Shown in pieces: positions 1 through 8,905 of a DNA stretch of 64,000 bases (the first letter of the stretch is position 1; every line of letters begins with the position of its first letter). This stretch comes from Candidatus Jettenia sp. AMX2 (GTDB lineage Bacteria > Planctomycetota > Brocadiia > Brocadiales > Brocadiaceae), in contig CP129469.1 of the NCBI GenBank assembly GCA_030583665.1, forward strand, positions 2,471,043-2,535,042, written 5' to 3'. The notes beneath the pieces are model-generated. The model searched no databases. It was given only the letters and a program-made list of their open reading frames with translations, and was not told the DNA's origin. The position numbers and the translations under genes were made by a program.

Positions 1-2
1 AT

Positions 3-152
3 AAACACCTTCTTAATAATACAATGGCAGAAAAGCCGCTGGCTCCTTTAAAAGCAAATATACAGTTTTACACATCCAAAAACGAAAAAAAAGAAGAGAC
101 CTTAATCAGATTTAAACAATTGTTATTCACAGAGGGAATTATATGCGAATAA
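3..152 (+). CDS. possible 3' end of an upstream gene, partial
   Basis: One frame is open from the window edge to a TAA at 150-152 and gives about 49 residues, rich in lysine and glutamate, ending in LLFTEGIICE. An internal ATG at 24 would give a 42-residue peptide, but it has no clear ribosome binding site. I do not recognise a family. It could be the tail of a gene that starts outside the window, or chance. Confidence 0.22.
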   Translation, partial: KHLLNNTMAEKPLAPLKANIQFYTSKNEKKEETLIRFKQLLFTEGIICE

Positions 153-194
153 GATTCTATTTGATGACTTTGGGAATGGAACAGGAGAAAAAAT

Positions 195-683
195 ATGACA
201 ACAAAGGATAATTTAAAAAGCGCTTTTGAAGGTGAATCATGGGCTCATAGAAAATATCTAGCCTTTGCAAAAAGGGCGGAGGAGGAGGGATTCAAACAAG
301 AGGCAAAGCTCTTTCGTGCAATGGCTGAGTCAGAAGCAGCACATGCAAATTATCACTTGAGGATACTTGGAGATATTATGAATACAAGAGAAAATATTAT
401 ATATGCCCGTGATTTGGAAACACAGGTAACCACAAAAATGTATCCCCAGATGATTGAAGAGGCAGAAAAGGAAGGGAATAAGGAGGCTTCACAGAGCTTT
501 CGTCATATAAAAGATGTAGAAAAGGGCCATGTCAATCTTTGTCAAAAAGTCTTGGACAATTTAGGCAAGAATAAGAATGCCGACTATTTTGTATGCCAAG
601 TCTGTGGCAATATTCTTGAAGAAAGTCTACCCGACAAATGTCATATCTGCACAACCGAAGCTACATTCATAAGAATTAGTTAA
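195..683 (+). CDS. rbr: rubrerythrin
   Basis: Non-haem iron peroxidase that reduces hydrogen peroxide in the cytoplasm of anaerobes, with electrons from rubredoxin or a ferredoxin. The first ~125 residues form a ferritin-like four-helix bundle with the expected acidic and His motifs (EGESWAHRKY, ESEAAHANYH, EAEKEGNKEA, DVEKGHVN). The C-terminus is a rubredoxin-like iron site with cysteines at 134, 137, 149 and 152. At 162 residues it is slightly shorter than the classical ~190-residue protein. The ATG follows ACAGGAGAAAAAAT, a good ribosome binding site. It stands alone before the tonB-like operon. Family assignment is secure. Confidence 0.95.
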   Translation: MTTKDNLKSAFEGESWAHRKYLAFAKRAEEEGFKQEAKLFRAMAESEAAHANYHLRILGDIMNTRENIIYARDLETQVTTKMYPQMIEEAEKEGNKEASQSFRHIKDVEKGHVNLCQKVLDNLGKNKNADYFVCQVCGNILEESLPDKCHICTTEATFIRIS

Positions 684-697
684 ATAAGATATTCTCA

Positions 698-726
698 TTG
701 ACAAAAAAATATACATACAGTACACT
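698..726 (+). promoter_or_regulatory. putative sigma-70 promoter for the tonB-like operon
   Basis: TTGACA at 698-703 is followed after 17 bases by TACACT (721-726). It lies in the gap between rubrerythrin and the tonB-like gene and would give a leader of about 170 bases. The -10 box matches only 4 of 6 consensus positions. Confidence 0.4.
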
Positions 727-901
727 TTAAAAGATATTGTTGAGGATAATTTCTTTATTACGCCAAAATCACCTATACCTATACAATCTCATATGCTATA
801 GTTTTTAATGTACAAAACCAGTCATAACCAGTCTAACTATTCACGAAAATAATTTATAAATAATATTTAAAACATATGTATTTGATGCCATTCATAAAAA
901 T

Positions 902-2365
902 ATGTCACAAAAACCCTGGAAAGAATTTTTTCATAAAAACCTCTTTTCTTTTGTTATCCTTGCATCCCTGGCAATCCACGCCGTTATAATCCTCTTGTCG
1001 CCATGGGCAAACCAGATTTTTCATGTTAATTCATTTCGGGATAGTATTATCAGGGAACCAGGCAGCTACGCAGTTATCCTTGAATTTGAGAGAGAAAGCA
1101 ATTTTTCAAAACAAACTTCTGAAATTCAGCAAGTAGAAAAAGAGATTAAAGAGGAAAAAAAATATAAGATCTTTACTGATACCTCTGACTCTCCGGAAGA
1201 TGAAGACATACAAGTTGATACCGATAAGATCGGAGAAAAGGGAACGGTAGCAAAGGATAATTTCCCCGATGATAAACGATCGGTCAACAGTGAACCACAC
1301 TCTGAAGGATTTACCAAAACACCACTATTGGGAAAAGAAGGTACAAGAGACTCACCAATTATTGATATAAAACAGAACCAGGAACACGACACCAAAACAC
1401 AGGTATTCGTATCTGGTGCTGGTACCAGTAATAACAGCGCTCCGCCACTCTATGATCATCAGCTCAATGAACTCAACAACCAAAAGGAAACTACAGCCTC
1501 TTCTCAAACACCTTTGATAACACATGAAAAAGTTATAGAAAAAACTGAAGAAATCAAAACCGTTGAACCGGACAAGACCGCAAAACAGGAGACGGTTACA
1601 CAAACAACAAAAAGAGAGCGGCTCATTTTAGGCCGCAGTATCAGGCAAGAAGAAACGGAAACCCCCTTTACTCACGAAGGGATGCTTTTCCCAGACAAAC
1701 AAGATGAGATAACAAATAAATCAGAAATAAAAACCGAATTACTCCTTGAGGGAGAAAAATTCGCTGAAAGAGAACAGGAGATGGCAATAGCTGAAAAATC
1801 CGATGAAATGCCTATTCAAACAAAAGAACCAGAAATGCAGAAAACGAATCTGCCTCTGTTCCCTTCAGAAATGAAAGACACCGAAGCACGGCAGGAGTTT
1901 CAGAGGGGATTAAGTAAACAGGAAAACAAAGGAGATTTTCATGATGCACAGGCTTCATTTGGCGTTAGTGCAAAGACAGATAGTACCCGCAAAGAGCCGG
2001 TACTTTTTGAGGATACAATATCCAATGCCCCAATCCGGGGTGCACCGGCATTTAATGTTAAAAAGCATGAATATGCTGATTATTTTAAACATATTCGAGA
2101 CAAGATATCACTCTATTGGTTCCTAGGGTACGGAACGCGTGCAGAAATAAAACTCACTACCCACAATGACAGACCAATCATTATAGAATTTAAGGTATTA
2201 CCAAATGGTTCAATTGATCAATTAAAGATCGTGGACGACGCAGGGAACTTCCAACTGGCATCAAGGCTTGTAGCATCAATTAAAAAGGCGGATCCGTTAA
2301 ATCCCTTTCCACCTAAAATCAAGGAACCTTCAATTGACGTACGGTTTAATTTTCATTTTTTCTGA
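902..2365 (+). CDS. TonB-like energy-transducing protein
   Basis: Periplasm-spanning protein that passes proton-motive energy from an ExbB/ExbD motor to outer-membrane transporters. One N-terminal membrane anchor (about residues 14-36) is followed by a very long charged linker (about 60-380, rich in Glu, Lys and Thr). A C-terminal domain of about 95 residues has the TonB/TolA-type strand pattern, including FKVLPNGSIDQLKIVDDAGN and a final strand ending in FNFHFF. At 487 residues it is about twice the E. coli TonB length; most of the extra is linker. The exbB-like gene starts 19 bases downstream. TolA is an alternative, but no Tol-Pal genes are nearby. Confidence 0.8.
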   Translation: MSQKPWKEFFHKNLFSFVILASLAIHAVIILLSPWANQIFHVNSFRDSIIREPGSYAVILEFERESNFSKQTSEIQQVEKEIKEEKKYKIFTDTSDSPEDEDIQVDTDKIGEKGTVAKDNFPDDKRSVNSEPHSEGFTKTPLLGKEGTRDSPIIDIKQNQEHDTKTQVFVSGAGTSNNSAPPLYDHQLNELNNQKETTASSQTPLITHEKVIEKTEEIKTVEPDKTAKQETVTQTTKRERLILGRSIRQEETETPFTHEGMLFPDKQDEITNKSEIKTELLLEGEKFAEREQEMAIAEKSDEMPIQTKEPEMQKTNLPLFPSEMKDTEARQEFQRGLSKQENKGDFHDAQASFGVSAKTDSTRKEPVLFEDTISNAPIRGAPAFNVKKHEYADYFKHIRDKISLYWFLGYGTRAEIKLTTHNDRPIIIEFKVLPNGSIDQLKIVDDAGNFQLASRLVASIKKADPLNPFPPKIKEPSIDVRFNFHFF

Positions 2366-2384
2366 TAACAGGAGGAAATAAATC

Positions 2385-2987
2385 TTGGAATGGTTAATGG
2401 GTGGTGGTCCCATAATGATACCACTTTTAATCTGTTCTGTATTAGCGCTAGCAGTAATCATCGAAAGGGCTATTAATTTACGAAGAAATAAAATCCTTAA
2501 GCCTGAGATAATTCAAACAATTGAGTCCATACGCGGGCCTGATGATGTACCTTTTGCAATCTCCAAATGCGAAGTAATTTCAGGGCCCTTTTCAAATCTT
2601 TTAAAAAGAATTCTCATTAATAATCATCTTACAAGGGAGGAAAAATTTTCTGATATTCAAGCAGCCGGACGTCAGGAATCAAAAATTCTTGAAAAACGAC
2701 TTTTTATATTGGAAATCGTCACAGCAGTCGCTCCCCTGTTGGGCCTACTGGGAACTGTATTAGGACTGGAAAACATCTTTAAGATAATATCCGAATTGGG
2801 ATTGGGACAGGCCAAGGCATTCTCCGGAGGTCTCGCAGTAGCTATCAGAACCACTGTATTTGGATTGTTTATCGCAATCCCATCATTAATTACCTATAGC
2901 TACTTTGATAAAAAAGTAGATGCGATTGTCCTTGAAATGGAAGAATACTCTATGAGCATTTTGAACAAACTCTACCCGCCTAAATAA
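2385..2987 (+). CDS. exbB: MotA/TolQ/ExbB proton channel family protein
   Basis: Inner-membrane stator subunit that forms a proton channel with ExbD and drives TonB. There are three hydrophobic segments (about residues 8-28, 112-135 and 148-172). The last two carry the family pattern APLLGLLGTVLGLENIF and GGLAVAIRTTVFGLFIAIP. The start is probably TTG at 2385 because GGAGG at 2371-2375 sits at the right distance; an ATG four codons later is the alternative. It is the second gene of a tonB-exbB-exbD set, 19 bases after the tonB-like gene. ExbB is preferred over TolQ on context. Confidence 0.9.
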   Translation: MEWLMGGGPIMIPLLICSVLALAVIIERAINLRRNKILKPEIIQTIESIRGPDDVPFAISKCEVISGPFSNLLKRILINNHLTREEKFSDIQAAGRQESKILEKRLFILEIVTAVAPLLGLLGTVLGLENIFKIISELGLGQAKAFSGGLAVAIRTTVFGLFIAIPSLITYSYFDKKVDAIVLEMEEYSMSILNKLYPPK

Positions 2988-3093
2988 TATGGAAAAACCA
3001 AAGGGAACCCGGAGAACCTGACCGTAAGAAAAATGGAGTGCAAAGCTTTCACCTTCTATTTTTGCAGGAAGGCAAACTGAAAGTTTTCCCTGC

Positions 3094-3546
3094 TTGAAAA
3101 ATACTATTTTTACTAAAATAAGAACCATGCTGTTTCGAGAAAAACGTACACCAAAATCAGTAATAAATCTTACACCACTGGTTGACATGTTGTTCCTGAT
3201 ACTGGTATTTTTTCTGGTTACTTCAAGTTTTATCGAGCAACCCAATATCAGGCTGGAACTTCCCTCAACCAAACATGCAACAGTTAGCAAACTTGAAGAA
3301 CATGTTTTAACAATCTCTCAGGATGGCAAATTATTCTTTCAGAATGAACCTGTTGAGAGAAAGGAGCTTATCTCTGTTCTGAAAAGTACTTTTTCTCAGG
3401 AAGAAGAGAAAACCTTAATTCTGCGGGCAGATAAAAATGTTACCTATGGCATCGTTGTCGATATTATGGATGCGGCCAAAGGGGCAGGTTTAAGAAAAAT
3501 AGTTGCCCCCACCATTCTTGAATCAGAAAAAGATACTTTTAAATAA
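3094..3546 (+). CDS. exbD: ExbD/TolR biopolymer transport protein
   Basis: Partner of ExbB. It has a short cytoplasmic N-terminus, one transmembrane helix with the essential aspartate (LTPLVDMLFLILVFFLVTSS) and a periplasmic domain whose motif LRADKNVTYGIVVDIMDAAKGAG matches ExbD/TolR. The start is uncertain: TTG at 3094 opens the frame, but the in-frame ATG at 3127 (residue 12) is equally plausible and neither has a strong ribosome binding site. An in-frame ATG at 2989, directly after exbB, runs into a TGA after ten codons, so an old 5' extension may have been lost. Translation may be coupled to exbB. Confidence 0.9.
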   Translation: MKNTIFTKIRTMLFREKRTPKSVINLTPLVDMLFLILVFFLVTSSFIEQPNIRLELPSTKHATVSKLEEHVLTISQDGKLFFQNEPVERKELISVLKSTFSQEEEKTLILRADKNVTYGIVVDIMDAAKGAGLRKIVAPTILESEKDTFK

Positions 3547-3620
3547 TTTAATTGCAGCATACTTAAAGATTTTATAAAATTTATTTCATTAATTATTTTT
3601 AAAACTCAGGGAGCCTCATT

Positions 3621-4049
3621 ATGAAGAAAAAATTCGTTAAAGATAAATGTGTAACCTGTAAACAGTGTATGATTGAATGTGCAGTAAGGCACTCTACATC
3701 AATGAATCTCTATGAAGCTTTTGCAGAAAATCCAAAACCTCAATACCGGCTGCAGGTTTCTTTGCGAAAAGAGAAGCCTTATATGACAGTATGTCAGAAT
3801 TGTGCAAAACCGAAGTGTCTGGCATCCTGTGAGTATGAGGCCATTACAAAATACGAAGATGGCAATGTGGTTATCGACACAAAAAAATGTGTAGGTTGCT
3901 GGGCCTGTATAGAGGCGTGTCCGTTTGGTGCCATAACAAAAAATACAGAACTCAATTTTGCCTTCAACTGTGATGATTGCAGGGGGTTTGATACAATGGC
4001 CTGCGTAGAGGCATGCAAGACTGACGCACTCGTATATACACACAAATAA
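3621..4049 (+). CDS. polyferredoxin-type 4Fe-4S protein (CooF/HycB-like)
   Basis: Small electron carrier of the CooF/HycB/DmsB type, which usually shuttles electrons between a catalytic subunit and a hydrogenase or quinone module. Sixteen cysteines fall in four groups: CVTCKQCMIEC near the N-terminus, CQNCAKPKCLASC, CVGCWACIEACPFG and CDDCRGFDTMACVEAC, enough for four cubane clusters. There is no signal peptide, so it is cytoplasmic. The ATG follows AGGGAGCC. No carbon monoxide dehydrogenase or hydrogenase gene is adjacent, so the partner is unknown. It converges with leuS. Confidence 0.85.
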   Translation: MKKKFVKDKCVTCKQCMIECAVRHSTSMNLYEAFAENPKPQYRLQVSLRKEKPYMTVCQNCAKPKCLASCEYEAITKYEDGNVVIDTKKCVGCWACIEACPFGAITKNTELNFAFNCDDCRGFDTMACVEACKTDALVYTHK

Positions 4050-4149
4050 ATTATGCGGCGTTTGGAGCGATTTTCTTAACTCCCCTCTCACAAATTGGGG
4101 GTGTGTTTAGAGTTTACCCACCCCTTAATCCCCTTCTTTTCGGTTTCCC

Positions 4150-6651
4150 TCATTTTACCACAATATTTACCAGTTTTTTTGGCACAATTATTGTGTGAAC
4201 GATTCTCTTGCCATCCAACAATCCAACAATACGCTCATCGCTCAAAGCACGCTTCCTTAACTCCTCGTCATCAACATTAGCAGGTACTGACAGACGACCT
4301 CGGATCTTGCTGTTAACCTGTACAACAACCTCAACAGTCTCCTCCTGAATTGCAGCCTCATCATATGCAGGCCATGCCTGATAAAAAATGCTGGGTTTGT
4401 GTCCCATAACCTCCCATAACTCCTCACAAATATGAGGGGTAAAAGGGGCCATTAACAATAGGATAGATTCCACGGCATGGCGGAAAACGTTAAAATTAAT
4501 TTCATCTGCAGGATGTTGTGGTACAACAACATTAAATGAATCTGCATTATTAAGTAACTCCATAATAGAGGCAATGGCTGTATTAAAATGCCAGGAAGTC
4601 TCCATATCCTCTGTCACCTTTTTTATTGTCTGATTCGTTTGCCGGTAAAGGGTCTTTGCCTCATCTGAAAGTTCTTGAATATCAATACCCGTTCTTGGTA
4701 CCCCGGCGTATACGTCTTCATAATTTGTAATCTTCTGCCAGAGACGGCTCAGGAACCGGAAAGCGCCAACTATGCCACGGTCGTTCCACTCGGCATCCTT
4801 CTGGGGTGGACCGATAAAAAGGATATAAAGACGTTGGGTATCGGCCCCGTACTTCTCAATAAGGATATCCGGACTTACAATATTACCCTTAGACTTGGAC
4901 ATCTTCGCACCGTCCTTAATAATCATCCCCTGGGTAAAGAGATGGTTGAAAGGTTCCTGAAAATCAATCAAACGAAGATCAAAAAGCACCTTGGTAATAA
5001 AGCGCGAATAAAGAAGATGAAGGATAGCGTGTTCTACCCCGCCAATATACTGGTCTACAGGCAACCAGGCATTCACCTTTTCCTTGTCAAAAGGCCGTTC
5101 ATTCTCTTTTGGAGAAAGGTATCTCAGAAAATACCAACTTGAATCCACAAAGGTATCCATGGTATCGACCTCACGAGTTGCAGGCATGGAACATACAGGA
5201 CACGTTGTATGAACAAATGATTCAACCTCAGCAAGCGGGCTCATACCCTGAACTTTAAATTCTACTTCTTCAGGGAGTATAACAGGAAGTTGTGATTCAG
5301 GAACAGGCACAACCCCGCATGTTTCGCAACATACAATAGGAATAGGCGCTCCCCAGTACCGCTGTCTGGAAATAAGCCAATCCCTCAGCCGGTATGTAAC
5401 CGTTTTTTCCCCAAGACCTTCCCGTTCAAGAAATTCTGTTATCTTTATCATTGCCTCAGTATTCGCTATGCCATTAAATGTCTCTGAATTAACCTGCAAA
5501 CCATTATCAACATACGCCTCCTGCATTGCAGATGCATCCAGTTCCTGATCTTCAGGTTGAATAACAACCTTGATTGGTAAATGATATTTCTTTGCAAACA
5601 GGAAGTCTCTCTGGTCGTGGGCCGGCACACCCATAACGGCGCCAGTACCATATTCCATGAGGACATAATTTGCAACCCACAGAGGAACTTTATTGCCATC
5701 AACAGGATTCAGGGCATACTTACCCGTAAACATTCCTTCTTTTTCTGCCCCCTCAGCCATTCGTTCTATCGCCCCCTGATTACGGGCTCTTTCCACAAAA
5801 GCCATGATTTCCTTTTCCTGCGGAGTGCCGGAAACCAGCTCTTTCATCAGGGAATGTTCGGGAGCAAGAGAAATAAAGGTTACTCCATAGAGTGTATCAG
5901 GACGGGTGGTAAAGCAGGTCAGCTTCGTATTTGAACTTTCCAGGGTAAAATGTATGTTAATCCCCTCGCTCCGGCCAATCCAGTTAGCCTGCATAGCCTT
6001 GACCCGCTCAGGCCATCCTTCCAATAAGGAAATATCATCTAATAATCTTTGTGCATACCGGCTTATACGAAAGAACCACTGCTCAAGATCGCGCTGCCTG
6101 ACCGGCGTATCACAACGCTCACAACAATCATGAACCACTTGTTCATTTGCCAGTACCGTAACACAAGAAGGGCACCAATTCACAGCAGCCTTTTTTTTAT
6201 AAACAAGATTATTTTCGTATAATTTAAGAAATATCCATTGTGTCCATTGGTAATAGTTGGGATCGCAGGAAGTAATCTCCCTACCCCAATCGTATCCAAC
6301 TCCCCACCGGTGAAGTTGTCGCTTCATAGCTTTAATATTGTTTTTTGTCCATAGAGCAGGATGAATGCCGCCCTTGATAGCCGCATTTTCAGCAGGGAGG
6401 CCAAATGCATCCCATCCTATGGGTGAGAGTACATTATAGCCCTTCATAATCTTATAGCGGGAAACCGCATCACCGATGATATAATTTCTCCCGTGTCCAA
6501 CATGGAGGGTACCGGAAGGATAGGGAAACATAACCAGGCAATAGAATTTCTCTTTTCTGGCTGTCTCATCTATACGAAAAAGTCCGCAACCTTCCCAGAA
6601 CCCCTGCCATTTTCTTTCTATATCAGTAAAATTATATTCCCGGTTTGCCAT
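4150..6651 (-). CDS. leuS: leucyl-tRNA synthetase
   Basis: Class I aminoacyl-tRNA synthetase that charges tRNA-Leu in the cytoplasm. The protein of 833 residues has the HIGH-type motif in YPSGTLHVGHGRN near residue 50, an editing (CP1) domain with TTRPDTLYG and GTGAVMGVPAHDQRD, the zinc-ribbon-like cysteines of the insertion and the KMSKS loop as AKMSKSKGN. The C-terminal anticodon-binding region ends in the usual small domain (VVVQVNSKIRGRL). It is complete and close to the normal ~820-870 residues. Downstream convergent ends (4050-4149) hold only a CCCC/GGGG-rich dispersed repeat. Confidence 0.98.
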   Translation of the reverse strand: MANREYNFTDIERKWQGFWEGCGLFRIDETARKEKFYCLVMFPYPSGTLHVGHGRNYIIGDAVSRYKIMKGYNVLSPIGWDAFGLPAENAAIKGGIHPALWTKNNIKAMKRQLHRWGVGYDWGREITSCDPNYYQWTQWIFLKLYENNLVYKKKAAVNWCPSCVTVLANEQVVHDCCERCDTPVRQRDLEQWFFRISRYAQRLLDDISLLEGWPERVKAMQANWIGRSEGINIHFTLESSNTKLTCFTTRPDTLYGVTFISLAPEHSLMKELVSGTPQEKEIMAFVERARNQGAIERMAEGAEKEGMFTGKYALNPVDGNKVPLWVANYVLMEYGTGAVMGVPAHDQRDFLFAKKYHLPIKVVIQPEDQELDASAMQEAYVDNGLQVNSETFNGIANTEAMIKITEFLEREGLGEKTVTYRLRDWLISRQRYWGAPIPIVCCETCGVVPVPESQLPVILPEEVEFKVQGMSPLAEVESFVHTTCPVCSMPATREVDTMDTFVDSSWYFLRYLSPKENERPFDKEKVNAWLPVDQYIGGVEHAILHLLYSRFITKVLFDLRLIDFQEPFNHLFTQGMIIKDGAKMSKSKGNIVSPDILIEKYGADTQRLYILFIGPPQKDAEWNDRGIVGAFRFLSRLWQKITNYEDVYAGVPRTGIDIQELSDEAKTLYRQTNQTIKKVTEDMETSWHFNTAIASIMELLNNADSFNVVVPQHPADEINFNVFRHAVESILLLMAPFTPHICEELWEVMGHKPSIFYQAWPAYDEAAIQEETVEVVVQVNSKIRGRLSVPANVDDEELRKRALSDERIVGLLDGKRIVHTIIVPKKLVNIVVK

Positions 6652-6745
6652 TTACCATTCCTTTTCCCTTATAATTTAGTTCTCAAAAAAATGAGATTTT
6701 ATCAGAAATTCGTCTTTAATCAATCTAAATTCAAACTGAAAGGTC

Positions 6746-6774
6746 TTGACAATCTTTATCCTGCATGGTATGTT
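6746..6774 (+). promoter_or_regulatory. putative sigma-70 promoter upstream of tRNA-Ala
   Basis: TTGACA (6746-6751), 17-base spacer, then TATGTT (6769-6774). It points toward tRNA-Ala, about 130 bases away, with no other gene between. Confidence 0.35.
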
Positions 6775-6907
6775 TACAACATAATTGTTGCCATTTTCTC
6801 TTTTGTGGGAGGAAGAAATTAAGAAAGGCAATCTATCTTATCCATTTTGATAAGCAATAGTTAGTATTTGTCAGATTTGTAAAATTAGCATAACAGAATA
6901 TTCAGGT

Positions 6908-6983
<76 letters not shown>

Positions 6984-7102
6984 GTATTCTTAAGGGTTGC
7001 AGGCGTTTGACACTTCTCGTTTTTGCTCAACTGTAGTCAAATTGTAGTCAACTTCTAAAACCTATATTCTATCCCTCTCTTACCCTCAACAAGTTATCAA
7101 AT

Positions 7103-7258
7103 TTGGAAAACAAGGCACCTCCTGAATTAGAAGATGACTGGATTGAGTGGAAGGGAGCAATAGAAATGAAAGAATCCTGGAATGAGACATTAAAAGAGGT
7201 TATTGATAATAACTAGCGTGAGTTTATTATGAAAGTGGTATTTATAGAAAAGGCATAA
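7103..7258 (+). pseudogene. toxin-antitoxin-like remnant
   Basis: A TTG-initiated frame (7103-7216) gives 37 acidic residues ending in ESWNETLKEVIDNN. Thirteen bases later an ATG (7229) starts MKVVFIEKA and stops at once (7258). The MKVVFIEKA start is typical of RelE/ParE-type toxins, which follow their antitoxin this closely, so I infer the end of an antitoxin gene and the first codons of a truncated toxin. A strong terminator hairpin follows. The identification rests on layout and a short motif only. Confidence 0.35.
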
Positions 7259-7298
7259 GCCGCAACTAATTATAATACAATTGGTTGTGGCTTTTTTT
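7259..7298 (+). terminator. Rho-independent terminator
   Basis: Thirteen-base arms (7259-7271 and 7279-7291, starting GCCGCAACTAATT, with one G-U pair) enclose a short AT loop and are followed by seven T residues. Confidence 0.8.
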
Positions 7299-7349
7299 AT
7301 TTTTTAAAACATATATACACTGATTGATTATATTTTTAATTATATATTA

Positions 7350-8657
7350 TTCAGCATTGTCCGGTTAAGTATTTGCGAAGCAAATAATCAACAAAGTTTT
7401 TTGTATGGAGGTAATTATTTGCTTGACTTTTTGAAATAAATTACCATGGCAAAGTGTTTATAACACATTAATTATAAAGGAGTTATAAAAATGCCATATA
7501 CAATTGAACCGTTAAACAAAAAGCAAAAGGCACCTTCATTTCACGAACTCTTAGTTCCTATTGATAACATTATTAACCATGTGCCTATTCTCCAATCAAA
7601 AGGAAACAGGTCTTTGCAAATGAATTTTGAACAACAACTGAGAGCACTCATTTTTTATCATCTTGAGGAACACTCCTCTGGAAGACACCTCCTTGAGGTA
7701 CTCGAAAAAGATGATTTTGCAAAAACAAACATAGCTCCTCCTGATGGTATTAAAAAAAGCAGCTTTTTCGAAGCCATAAACCACAGAGGGCTGGAGCAAT
7801 TACTCTATATTTTTCAAAGGCTTCAGGCTGATGCTGCTCAAATATTACCAAAGCAACATGAAACACTTGGAGATATCGTTTCTATTGACGGATCATTAAT
7901 AGATGCCGTCCTTTCCATGCATTGGGCAGACTATAGAGATGGTTCAAAAAAAGCAAAGGCACACCTTGGCTTTGATATTAACCATTCTATCCCCACAAAA
8001 ATATTTCTAACAGACGGTAAAGGTGATGAACGTCCCTTTCTCTCTGCCAGTCAGACAGGTGTTATGGATCGTTATTATCAATGCCATAAGGATTTTGACT
8101 TATGGCAAACGGAAGAAAAACACTTTGTATGCCGCATTAAAAGAAAAACCCATAAAACGGTTATAGAGACTAATCCTGTAAACCCTGATTCTATTGTCTT
8201 CTATGATGCTACTGTTCTCCTTGGAACACCTCATGTAAATCAAACAAAAAAACCGGTTCGACTTATCGGATACCGTGTTGATGGTAAAGAATATTGGGTC
8301 GCTACAGATCGATACGACATCACCGCTGAAGAGGTTACGTATATTTATAAGCTTCGTTGGGATATCGAGATATTCTTTGGATGGTGGAAATGCCATCTTA
8401 AAGTCTATCACCTTATAGCAAGATCGCAATATGGTCTCATGGTACAAATACTTGCAGGGTTAATAACCTATTTATTGTTAGCGATCTACTGTCATAATAA
8501 TTTCAAAGAGAAAGTTTCTATTAAACGAGTCAGGGAACGGAGAATAAAGATTAACAATGAGGCTCGAAATCTTGATTTTGGAAACTTTTCTCAACACAAT
8601 TTCAAAGAACATACAAAAAATTATGACTACGCAAATACTTAACCGGACAATGCTGAA
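7350..8657 (+). mobile_element. IS4-family insertion sequence, intact
   Basis: Element of about 1.3 kb bounded by 28-bp inverted repeats at 7350-7378 and 8630-8657 (outer part TTCAGCATTGTCCGGTTAAG). It carries one complete transposase gene whose stop codon lies inside the right inverted repeat. I could not define a target duplication: the right end abuts an orphan end of a different element (8658-8687), and the left flank does not continue that element. Confidence 0.9.
7491..8642 (+). CDS. IS4-family transposase
   Basis: DDE transposase of 383 residues. The first catalytic aspartate is in IVSIDGSLID, the second in GVMDRYYQ, and the glutamate is in the IS4 signature Y-(2)-R-(3)-E-(6)-K, seen as YKLRWDIEIFFGWWK. 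The start ATG follows AAAGGAGTTATAAAA. The reading frame is complete with no frameshifts, so the element may still be active. Its stop TAA overlaps the right terminal inverted repeat. Confidence 0.93.
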   Translation: MPYTIEPLNKKQKAPSFHELLVPIDNIINHVPILQSKGNRSLQMNFEQQLRALIFYHLEEHSSGRHLLEVLEKDDFAKTNIAPPDGIKKSSFFEAINHRGLEQLLYIFQRLQADAAQILPKQHETLGDIVSIDGSLIDAVLSMHWADYRDGSKKAKAHLGFDINHSIPTKIFLTDGKGDERPFLSASQTGVMDRYYQCHKDFDLWQTEEKHFVCRIKRKTHKTVIETNPVNPDSIVFYDATVLLGTPHVNQTKKPVRLIGYRVDGKEYWVATDRYDITAEEVTYIYKLRWDIEIFFGWWKCHLKVYHLIARSQYGLMVQILAGLITYLLLAIYCHNNFKEKVSIKRVRERRIKINNEARNLDFGNFSQHNFKEHTKNYDYANT

Positions 8658-8687
8658 AAAATGTCTAATTTTCATTGACACATTCCG
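8658..8687 (+). mobile_element. orphan right end of the IS3-family element
   Basis: These 30 bases match the right end of the IS3-type element found complete at 17034-18632 (core TGTCTAATTTTCATTGACAC, then ATTCCG). The rest is missing; the IS4 element sits directly against it. It marks a third, now deleted, copy. Confidence 0.8.
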
Positions 8688-8760
8688 ATATTCGTTTTTG
8701 TATAGGCTTTTATGAAACGTTCTACTAGGCAACTTATTCGTATCAGGTTTATGAGTAGCT

Positions 8761-8851
8761 ATAGCCAAACAAGTCAGGTTTTTGGTGCTTAATCCAAATA
8801 AACACCAGTGATTTGGCCGGTATTTTTCGAAAAGCAGAAGCTTTTGGCTAT
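8761..8851 (+). repeat. 91-bp MITE-like repeat, copy 1
   Basis: Begins ATAGCCAAA and ends TTTGGCTAT, perfect 9-bp terminal inverted repeats with further imperfect pairing inside (GTTTTT/TTTTTCG). A second copy of exactly the same length lies at 55449-55539 and matches it at most positions. It contains no gene and sits just upstream of the antiporter gene. Confidence 0.75.
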
Positions 8852-8905
8852 AGATTCTATAAAATTGCACGATGTAAAAAGGGGAATAACAGGAATCCAA
8901 ACACA

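Noticed and set aside
4675..5142. 155-codon plus-strand frame inside leuS
   Set aside because: It is antisense to a conserved part of leuS and has no protein-like features of its own.
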